From a virus, in the IMG/VR virus record IMGVR_UViG_3300033388_001398, positions 1 to 28,908 of that record: 28,908 nucleotides of DNA; one strand, written 5' to 3'. This document shows positions 24,701-28,908 of this stretch, piece by piece. Positions within the stretch are counted from its first letter, which is position 1. Each line of letters begins with the position of its first letter. The position numbers and the translations under genes are program-made. Under the pieces are notes generated by a model. That model was not told the DNA's origin, ran no database searches, and worked only from the letters and a program-made list of their open reading frames with translations.

Positions 24701-25332
24701 CAAACTCAACAGGATATCTATATTATCAAATAAGAATTTCATCTAATAATGGAGCTATTTTTGTAGGTATAGCAGAAATTTCATTTTCAGAAAATTCAAG
24801 TATAGGTAGTTCAAGTATACATACTTGGGCAGACTACAACAGTGGGACTAACATCTTAATATTTGATGATTCTACAGGTTCTAATATAGCAGGAGCTAAA
24901 AGAAGAGTAGGCTCGTTTATTACAGATTCAAGTGGAGATATTATACCATTTACTCAAATAGAGAAGTCGGGTGGTGCTATAAAGGTATCTTATAATGCTG
25001 TGCTTTCCTCTATTCTAGCAAATTCATCATCTTATACGGAAATAAATATTTTAGTTCCAGTAGGCATTGTAGTTGATGTTAGGTTAAATCCTATTATTGC
25101 TGGTAATTTTGCCGCTGCAACAGCGAATGATTTATACCTTAAATCTTTAGAAGATTTTGAAGAGGTTTGTTCGTGTCTAAGTCAAAGTTCAACAGGTAAT
25201 GTTCTACCAAAAATGGGAACACAAATTAACTTAACAACAGATGTTAATTCAGAAATACAATATAAAACGGTAGGTTCATTTTCAACAATAGAAATTGTTA
25301 CTAACGGATATAGAGATGAGAGGATAGCATAA
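21787..25332 (+). CDS. Large receptor-binding tail protein with discoidin-like domain (1181 aa)
   Basis: Order of parts: Gly-rich linker; two near-repeats THPQIDSHI and THLEIDSHI (about 60-105); beta segments including VYVSGATGANPLVKLADKDS (190 onward) and FITPVDGDLLKWNGS (about 305-319); a 300-residue central domain (about 340-640) with MPWQSHRENHK; LVPYTGATTDVDLGS near 710; AISTTKYANDVASGGG (about 777-792); then a module shared with the 356-residue fibre. This module is split at residue 856 by a segment (856-1008) with F5/8 type C/discoidin features: YLAFDGNISGGFNGWV, a W-T-I-E-GSN strand, YYQIRISSNNGAIFVGIAEI. Such domains bind sugars or lipids, so it could bind host surface glycans. Confidence 0.82.
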   Translation: MILQIPDFNHQITDDTNLWDKEWYNFMQELVDGVNAGGGGGTDDHTQLINIGVATHPQIDSHIEDTTIHFLKNSISHLVLQDIGVYTHLEIDSHIDSSVNPHGTTLEQARTAGDTYAGDVNYGNNAITDIKYIDFNLIASVLHQEGRLHWNGDDGTLELGMPGGNVNLQIGQENLIRATNDEGSQINNGQAVYVSGATGANPLVKLADKDSLTTASVIGVVTENITDNQKGYVTTFGYVRDMDTSGISEGAIAWLGDDGNLTGTRPTSPEIQVGVGIVMREHATEGVLFVNPYITPRLQGLSDVFITPVDGDLLKWNGSTARFEAYNLGITKEPTGFVEPKDVIITGNGDETVTLTGTVNAYYEGVKSTTIINGWTSPAHGTDTNDAYFLMYNGTTIDWVLESSGFGETIYSNLLICFAFYDPTNANWVYLRESHGLMPWQSHRENHKVNGTFRDSGGSLADYVLDSTTPADRRPSISACLLYDEDLPTENNALPTGTYTNFYLDGADGDVNFISGQADIIPLSGNRPYWNEFTGGVWQQTLMSNNFYGYEFIIAIPMAEDSPSQDLRYIHVQGQHQDNSLSNIQAVTTNDVSLGKFSSLLPEFIGITKVIYQYTAGNWKLIEVTDLTGTSSSQVSSPAGNFLTSVTSDTSLDGLGTASSPLSVSTDFFNKTIDTTDDITDTTTNRFTNDTDITRLANTSGTNTGDEDLSGLVPYTGATTDVDLGSNDIKFGDGFGAVFGDSDEASINYTAGDVLEISANADVARLTSQPSGGTDLAISTTKYANDVASGGGSAGFYKDYINGGVSSNDATFPNSIINVSAVRCRSSDDTLNIVVAQTDLDITDDADWASGSAPPSFVSDIPVLTANVDQGYTVSATNAQLQPYLAFDGNISGGFNGWVANNGTTTGFLRVSLPASKVYKAYKILSYLNTAGAGPKNWTIEGSNTGAFAGEETILDTQTNQNPLTFTEYALTNSTGYLYYQIRISSNNGAIFVGIAEISFSENSSIGSSSIHTWADYNSGTNILIFDDSTGSNIAGAKRRVGSFITDSSGDIIPFTQIEKSGGAIKVSYNAVLSSILANSSSYTEINILVPVGIVVDVRLNPIIAGNFAAATANDLYLKSLEDFEEVCSCLSQSSTGNVLPKMGTQINLTTDVNSEIQYKTVGSFSTIEIVTNGYRDERIA

Positions 25333-25931
25333 TGAAATATATAAAAACAGATAAAGGACTTGAAAAATACGACGAAAACACACACGAACCAGTTAATATA
25401 GAAAACGATGTTATAATTGGAGCGGGAACAACTATAATTATTAAAACAGATTCTAAATGGGTATATTGGGATAAGTTCAACAAACCAAATTCATTAAAAG
25501 AATATGGAAACAATGCAGTAGAGATAACACAAGCATTATTTGCTAGTCAGTATAGGTTATCAGATGCAGGAACTCCTATTTATTATGATTCTACTACAGA
25601 AACTCTTACTACAAGAGCCACAGATAATGTTAATGCTATAGTTGATGGGACAGACCCTGAAGAACTAGAATCTAATTTACTAAGTGACGGTAGTTGTGTT
25701 CTAAAAGATGTTAATGTGTTAGTTAGTTGCGGTAGTGTAAACAGACAATCAATTATAGATACAGGGCAAGAAGATTTAAACGAAAAAGAACTTAAAAGAA
25801 ATTGTGCTAAAGCTCTAATTGAAAACCACGACTCTACACAAGATTTAGCTGTCTTTAATGCTATTAAGGACAAAAATTTAATAGGTGCTGATTTTGGAAC
25901 ATTATGCACTACAATTATGGAGATAGAATAA
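25332..25931 (+). CDS. Hypothetical tail-region protein (199 aa)
   Basis: GAGAGGA lies upstream; start overlaps the previous stop. The N-terminal half is beta-rich, including VIIGAGTTIIIKTDSKWVYWD (about 27-47), suggesting a small carbohydrate- or fibre-associated fold. The C-terminal half is helical and acidic, with several cysteines (SCGSVNRQ, about 131-138, and LCTT near the end). It follows the fibre genes and could be an assembly helper. No family recognised. Confidence 0.6.
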   Translation: MKYIKTDKGLEKYDENTHEPVNIENDVIIGAGTTIIIKTDSKWVYWDKFNKPNSLKEYGNNAVEITQALFASQYRLSDAGTPIYYDSTTETLTTRATDNVNAIVDGTDPEELESNLLSDGSCVLKDVNVLVSCGSVNRQSIIDTGQEDLNEKELKRNCAKALIENHDSTQDLAVFNAIKDKNLIGADFGTLCTTIMEIE

Positions 25932-26095
25932 TGCCAAAAGGATACGGAAAACCAACAAAGAAACCAACTAAAAAGAAAGTTGTTGCAAAAAAGCCTAAGA
26001 TAGGTTACAACAAGAGTAGAAAGGTTGCTGGTTCAGGAAAAACAACTATAAGAACTTTAAAGAAGATTGCAAAAAACAAATATGGTAAGGCTTAA
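25931..26095 (+). CDS. Small highly basic protein, 54 aa
   Basis: ATG 25931 overlaps the previous stop (TAATG), with GGAGATAG upstream; an upstream in-frame start at 25904 would lie inside the previous gene. Lysine makes up over a third of the chain (MPKGYGKPTKKPTKKKVVAKK). Similar Lys/Gly-rich peptides are found near the end of phage structural modules and may bind DNA or the virion. Role unproven. Confidence 0.65.
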   Translation: MPKGYGKPTKKPTKKKVVAKKPKIGYNKSRKVAGSGKTTIRTLKKIAKNKYGKA

Positions 26096-26714
26096 ATTTT
26101 ATTTATCAATGCTAATGATTTATGTTGGGATTTCGTTTTCAACATCTTTTGAGATGTTTTTTTGGTTAGTATTTGGTGGCTTATTCTTATATATTTGGAG
26201 CTTGTTTGAAATTAAACAAAACAAACATTACTCTATAATCTTTTTAACACTATGCTTTTTTACAGCTTCAACAATAGATGACTTATTAGGTGGAGATAAT
26301 TTAGAGCTTATATTATTACCTTATTTATTATTATCAGCAATAGCATTCTATAAAGAAGAGCCTAGAACTAAATTAAAACCTATATTAGATTATAAAAACC
26401 CTTTTATTATACACGGTAAGCCTGATTCATTATTTGACTATGTAGCAATGCTAACAAAAGGACAATTAACATCAGGAAAAGCTATTATATATCCTAGTAG
26501 AAATTTTGGATATCACAATGTATGTTATGCTAAAAATATGTTCCAGTTATTAAACCGTAAAAAATATGTTAAATTCGAGCCTTTTTATATTGACAAGAGT
26601 ACTATAATTAGGCTAATAGAAAAGGGACACTATATAGAACCTGCTAAAATGAGTTATGCAGAAGCTTCTAAGCTATCAAATAAATATGGTGTAAATTGCA
26701 AGGAGTTATATTAA
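26082..26714 (+). CDS. Multi-spanning membrane protein with C-terminal soluble domain (about 210 aa)
   Basis: Start at ATG 26082 is preferred over TTG 26067; neither has a strong ribosome-binding site, so coupling to the basic-peptide gene (overlap 14 bases) is likely. Residues 1-90 carry about four hydrophobic segments (FYLSMLMIYVGISFS, MFFWLVFGGLFLYIWSLF, IIFLTLCFFT, LILLPYLLLSAIAFY). From about 95 it is soluble and basic, with FGYHNVCYAKNMFQLL and a final YAEASKLSNKYGVNCKEL. No known family. Precedes the holin-like gene, so a lysis or superinfection role is possible. Confidence 0.65.
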   Translation: MVRLKFYLSMLMIYVGISFSTSFEMFFWLVFGGLFLYIWSLFEIKQNKHYSIIFLTLCFFTASTIDDLLGGDNLELILLPYLLLSAIAFYKEEPRTKLKPILDYKNPFIIHGKPDSLFDYVAMLTKGQLTSGKAIIYPSRNFGYHNVCYAKNMFQLLNRKKYVKFEPFYIDKSTIIRLIEKGHYIEPAKMSYAEASKLSNKYGVNCKELY

Positions 26715-27008
26715 ATGTCAGCAGAGATACTAAAAGAAATTAAAGAAATAAAAGAACAACAAAACGAGATTTATAAGAGGCTATTTGTATCTAACGGTCA
26801 AACCGCACTTGTAGAAGAAGTAAAACAAATAAAAGCTAAGTCTAGTAACACAGAAACAAACCTAATTGAGCATATAAAAGAAGACAAAATAGTTAATTGT
26901 GGAAATAATAAAGTTATTAATAAATTTGCAGATGTCTTTATAAAAGGTTTTGCTACGGCTATGATGGTTTTATTGGTATTAGGTATTAAAACTTGGATTA
27001 ACACTTGA
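26715..27008 (+). CDS. Holin-like small membrane protein (97 aa)
   Basis: N-terminal charged coiled coil (EILKEIKEIKEQQNEIYKRL, 3-22), then a polar middle, and a single C-terminal membrane segment (about 77-92, GFATAMMVLLVLGIKTWI). This topology and size resemble the XhlA/class-III holin-type phage membrane proteins. GGAGTT ribosome-binding site. Last plus-strand gene before the terminator. A tail-anchored virion or spanin-associated protein is an alternative. Confidence 0.45.
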   Translation: MSAEILKEIKEIKEQQNEIYKRLFVSNGQTALVEEVKQIKAKSSNTETNLIEHIKEDKIVNCGNNKVINKFADVFIKGFATAMMVLLVLGIKTWINT

Positions 27009-27034
27009 CAATAAATAATTAATAGTTTTAGAAT
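27005..27034 (+). promoter_or_regulatory. Promoter-like site facing the terminator
   Basis: TTGACA (27005-27010), 18 bases, TAGAAT (27029-27034), one mismatch to consensus. Its predicted start (about 27041) is the first base of the terminator stem, so it would yield only a roughly 30-base hairpin RNA unless the terminator leaks. It may be a chance match. Confidence 0.35.
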
Positions 27035-27040
27035 ATAGAT

Positions 27041-27070
27041 GGAGGCGAAATCCTCCGTTTAAGTTTTTTT
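27041..27070 (+). terminator. Rho-independent terminator of the plus-strand structural block
   Basis: GGAGG (27041-27045) pairs with CCTCC (27052-27056) around CGAAAT, followed by GTTTAAG and seven T residues (27064-27070). This closes transcription of the late plus-strand genes before the opposing minus-strand block. Confidence 0.8.
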
Positions 27071-27075
27071 CATAG

Positions 27076-27107
27076 AGGACTAGTCTTAATTGGCTAGTCT
27101 TTTATTT
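27076..27107 (+). terminator. Second hairpin terminator at the convergent junction
   Basis: GACTAG (27078-27083) pairs with CTAGTC (27094-27099), extended outward by one G-U and one A-U pair, followed by TTTTATTT. It backs up the terminator at 27041. The stem overlaps the rusA stop codon on the opposite strand. No good T-run is present in the minus direction. Confidence 0.6.
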
Positions 27108-27501
27108 CTATTATTTCAAACTCTATATAATCTTGTTCTGCATATTTCTTTACTGCGTGAACATCTACTATTTGGCTGTCATCATCATAAGCAATTTTAT
27201 TCAAGGCATCAAAGGCTGATTTTTGTAGATTATCTATATCAATGTTTTTTAAATCAAAATACTTGCCGTAAAGTGCTTGTTTCTTCTTCGTAGAGAAGCT
27301 TTCAGCTGGTTTTAGGTAGAATGTTATATCAATCTTAATTAGACTGCTTGTAGGGGCTTTAAAATAGCCTTTGCACTTTTCAGCAAAATCCTCTTCAAAC
27401 TGCCTAGTTTTACTTGGTGTATACATTACTATATACTTGCCATTTCTTCTAGCCTTTGGTCTTCCTTTTGGAACTGGTCTAATATCTATTAATAACCCCA
27501 T
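27094..27501 (-). CDS. rusA: RusA-like Holliday-junction resolvase (135 aa)
   Basis: Cuts four-way DNA junctions, which phages use to resolve recombination and trim branched DNA before packaging. Signature parts: N-terminal RPVPKGRPKARRNGK (8-22), MYTPSKTRQFEEDF (26-39), and the acidic metal-binding region LKNIDIDNLQKSAFDALNKI (73-92) with YDDDSQIVDVHAVKKY (94-109). Length is typical (about 120-140). It has no ribosome-binding site and overlaps the lysin gene by 13 bases, so it is probably translated by coupling. Last gene of the minus-strand block. Confidence 0.9.
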   Translation of the reverse strand: MGLLIDIRPVPKGRPKARRNGKYIVMYTPSKTRQFEEDFAEKCKGYFKAPTSSLIKIDITFYLKPAESFSTKKKQALYGKYFDLKNIDIDNLQKSAFDALNKIAYDDDSQIVDVHAVKKYAEQDYIEFEIIEIKD

Positions 27502-27836
27502 AAACTTGAATCTGCTTTTCTATAGTCTATATGTATAAAGTTTTTAGACACTCCTACTGAAAGCCCATTACTTATAGCAATATATACTAGGTTAGCCTTG
27601 TGTTTACCACCCCAACCTTTAGTAGATATATCAACTGCATTACCCAACAAATGTTGTGATTTCTTTGCTCCACCTATTTTTTTATTATATTCTTTAGTTC
27701 TATACGAGCTAGTTATTACAAAAGGCTTTTTTACAAACCCTCTAAAATATTCTAATTGCTCTATTAAAATAGGATTCATCTTGTCAAAACAAGGCTCTCC
27801 TCCCATTGTAAATTCTGATTCTTTAAAGTATTTCAT
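27489..27836 (-). CDS. M15-type endolysin, D-Ala-D-Ala peptidase (115 aa)
   Basis: A cell-wall-cutting lysis enzyme. SYRTKEYNKKIGGAKKSQHLLGNAVDI (within 44-70) holds the SxHxxGxAxD zinc signature (H62, D69), and FIHIDYR (about 100-106) supplies the second metal histidine. This is the M15_3 type common in phages; the short chain has no separate wall-binding domain and no signal peptide, so it needs a holin. Start overlaps the previous stop (TAATG), with GGGGA upstream. Confidence 0.92.
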   Translation of the reverse strand: MKYFKESEFTMGGEPCFDKMNPILIEQLEYFRGFVKKPFVITSSYRTKEYNKKIGGAKKSQHLLGNAVDISTKGWGGKHKANLVYIAISNGLSVGVSKNFIHIDYRKADSSLWGY

Positions 27837-28072
27837 TATCTTTCCCCTTTTGCATACTGTTCTGCTTCTTCTAAAGTTGTGAAAATCTTATCTCTCAAAG
27901 GATATTGACTAAACCCATTAACCCATATTTTAAAACATTCCTTATCATCTATTTCTTGAAAACTATTTCTTTCAAATCTCCATATATTACTGCCCTCATC
28001 GACCCCATATAAATCTGCATCTTCATCCATATTAAAAAAGTCTAAAACATTCATATCTTCTAATCTTGCCAT
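27836..28072 (-). CDS. Acidic hypothetical protein (78 aa)
   Basis: Starts at ATG 28072, sharing a base with the preceding stop (TGATG), with GGAGG seven bases upstream; a GTG at 28075 is less likely. Sequence begins MARLEDMNVLDFFNMDEDAD and ends TTLEEAEQYAKGER. Strongly acidic with aromatic residues. Function unknown; it lies inside the lysis block. Confidence 0.65.
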   Translation of the reverse strand: MARLEDMNVLDFFNMDEDADLYGVDEGSNIWRFERNSFQEIDDKECFKIWVNGFSQYPLRDKIFTTLEEAEQYAKGER

Positions 28073-28305
28073 CACTTAACCTCCTGTATGTTTGCCACCA
28101 TTGATGATGGTATTAAATCTCCGTCAACCCAAAAATCATAATCGTATAGTCTTTTTATATTTAAGTAGTATTTAAAAGCTTTCCAATCTTCTTTATCAAA
28201 GAATCTATATGTATGTCCTGTTAGTTTAGATACTATTACATAGAAATGGTCTTCAATACTTCTTTGTGTACCTACTGGGTAGTTGTTTTTATCTATATTA
28301 AACAT
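28072..28305 (-). CDS. Hypothetical protein (77 aa)
   Basis: A very strong AGGAGG ribosome-binding site lies five bases before the ATG, inside the small reading frame at 28293-28361. The protein is aromatic-rich (KAFKYYLNIKRLYDYDFWVDGD, about 42-63). No family recognised. Overlaps the next gene's start (TGATG). Confidence 0.65.
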   Translation of the reverse strand: MFNIDKNNYPVGTQRSIEDHFYVIVSKLTGHTYRFFDKEDWKAFKYYLNIKRLYDYDFWVDGDLIPSSMVANIQEVK

Positions 28306-28361
28306 AAACCTCCTATTGTTAAAGCTATTAGTATGTTGCTCATTATTGTAATCTTATTCAT
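28293..28361 (-). CDS. Possible 22-aa hydrophobic membrane peptide
   Basis: Minus-strand ATG 28361 to TAG 28293. GAGGA lies five bases before the start. The peptide is MNKITIMSNILIALTIGGLC followed by LI, a single membrane-length hydrophobic stretch after a short polar start. It fills the only gap in the minus block, overlaps both neighbours by a few bases, and carries the next gene's ribosome-binding site. It may be a lysis-associated or regulatory miniprotein, or a leader used for coupling. Confidence 0.45.
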   Translation of the reverse strand: MNKITIMSNILIALTIGGLCLI

Positions 28362-28566
28362 TTTTATCCTCGTTGAAATAGAACTCTAGTATTTCATTAC
28401 ATATTTCTTTGTTTTTCCATTGGCTCTTCTCTCTGTTTGATGTTACAGTTATATCTTTGTAAGTAGCTGATATAGATGAAGAACAACATCCTACATTAAC
28501 CTTTTGCCCGTTTATTGATTTGTAAGGGTCTTCTATATCATATTTAACCTTTTTATAGTCAATCAT
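28354..28566 (-). CDS. Hypothetical protein (70 aa)
   Basis: Starts right after the stop of the Rz1-like gene, with GAGGAA upstream. Contains two adjacent cysteines (GCCSSS, about 26-31) and ends acidic (FYFNEDKNE). No signal peptide or membrane segment. Function unknown. Confidence 0.6.
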   Translation of the reverse strand: MIDYKKVKYDIEDPYKSINGQKVNVGCCSSSISATYKDITVTSNREKSQWKNKEICNEILEFYFNEDKNE

Positions 28567-28719
28567 CTATTCCTCGCTCTCTACAGAAGTCTTAAACACT
28601 TCTCTATTATGTTGGTTAAGTTCTAATAATGCAGGGTCGCTATAATCCCAGTTACTTTTTATTCTGTTTTGATTTGGACAACAACCACTTACGATAATCG
28701 CTATCACTAATACCCTCAT
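28567..28719 (-). CDS. Rz1-like outer-membrane spanin lipoprotein (50 aa)
   Basis: ATG 28719 is preferred because it places a short hydrophobic signal (MRVLVIAIIV) directly before the lipobox SGC, giving a lipidated Cys13. Upstream in-frame codons (to 28800) would add a basic leader with no function. The mature protein (about 38 residues) would sit in the outer membrane. It starts inside the Rz-like gene in another frame, the standard Rz/Rz1 arrangement. It is less proline-rich than lambda Rz1. Confidence 0.7.
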   Translation of the reverse strand: MRVLVIAIIVSGCCPNQNRIKSNWDYSDPALLELNQHNREVFKTSVESEE

Positions 28720-28873
28720 TAGATTCTTTAATGTTTTGTATCCTAACAACTTCTTTAAGTTCAGCTTTAATCTGCTTACTCTTTTGTCTTTTACTACCAT
28801 CTATAACTCCCTTAAAATATACTAAAAAAGGGCTTAATGCCTTGATTAGTGCTAATAAAACTTTGCTTTCCAT
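28652..28873 (-). CDS. Rz-like inner-membrane spanin (73 aa)
   Basis: N-terminal hydrophobic segment (VLLALIKALSPFLVYF, 5-20), then a basic stretch and a coiled-coil helix (KQIKAELKEVVRIQNIKESN, 33-52), with a C-terminal DSDYRKWLL. This topology (inner-membrane anchor plus periplasmic coil) fits the small Rz-type spanin. Partner Rz1-like gene overlaps it in another frame. Together they fuse the outer and inner membranes during lysis. The first gene of the minus block; its promoter is not visible inside the window. Confidence 0.65.
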   Translation of the reverse strand: MESKVLLALIKALSPFLVYFKGVIDGSKRQKSKQIKAELKEVVRIQNIKESNEGISDSDYRKWLLSKSKQNKK

Positions 28874-28908
28874 CTTAGTGACTAAACTTGTTAATTAAAG
28901 TTTGTAAT

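Noticed and set aside
20392-25332. Possible diversity-generating retroelement (variable tail protein)
   Set aside because: No reverse transcriptase, template repeat or accessory gene is visible; the shared fibre module is explained by duplication with an inserted domain.
1-28908. Complete circular or terminally redundant genome
   Set aside because: The first and last bases show no obvious repeat, and replication genes are not present, so completeness cannot be claimed.

Overview
The window is a strongly AT-rich, densely packed piece of a tailed-phage genome, probably a short-tailed (podovirus-type) phage. It holds about 43 genes, mostly with gaps under 100 bases or with start/stop overlaps, and no stretch over 300 bases lacks a gene. 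I see no tRNA, integrase, repressor, DNA polymerase, primase or helicase, so the replication genes must lie outside the window or be absent. The host is probably Gram-negative, because there is an overlapping Rz/Rz1-type spanin pair. Strong Shine-Dalgarno sites and two perfect sigma70-type promoters fit a proteobacterial-like host better than Bacteroidetes. The exact host cannot be read from the sequence, and the two ends show no obvious terminal repeat.

Layout. (1) 107-5075: a run of small plus-strand genes of mostly unknown function, including a DUF1737-like protein and a divergent GroEL-type chaperonin (2790-4211). The chaperonin has its own consensus promoter and lies between two copies of a small zinc-finger gene. 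(2) 5068-10722: a KGG-motif protein that may be the small terminase subunit, a YopX-like protein, a zinc-ribbon protein, large terminase, portal, two unknowns, and a GroES/T4 gp31-like co-chaperonin (10405-10722). (3) 10724-14040: scaffold, decoration-type protein and major capsid protein, with hairpin terminators before and after the last two. (4) 14042-20390: P22 gp4-like and gp10-like head-completion proteins, a GNAT-like protein and three ejection-type proteins, in the order of the P22 virion module (3-2-1-8-5-4-10-14-7-20-16), but without a recognisable tail needle. (5) 20392-25931: two receptor-binding or tail-fibre proteins that share a C-terminal module, with a small assembly-type protein between them. 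(6) 25931-27008: a basic peptide, a membrane protein and a holin-like protein, ending in a terminator region. (7) 27094-28873, minus strand: spanins, small unknowns including a 22-residue membrane peptide, an M15-type endolysin and a RusA resolvase.

How it fits together. The plus strand builds a P22-like virion: DNA is packaged through TerL and portal, the capsid forms on a scaffold, the portal is closed by gp4/gp10-like plugs, ejection proteins are loaded, and the fibres bind the receptor. The phage appears to carry its own GroEL and GroES, possibly to fold the capsid or fibre proteins. The minus-strand block supplies host lysis and a junction resolvase that could trim branched DNA before packaging.

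Main points of interest: a complete but divergent phage chaperonin pair; the zinc-finger duplication around groEL; two perfect TTGACA-N17-TATAAT promoters, one with a hairpin at the predicted +1; and a discoidin-like domain inserted into a module that is uninterrupted in the neighbouring fibre.
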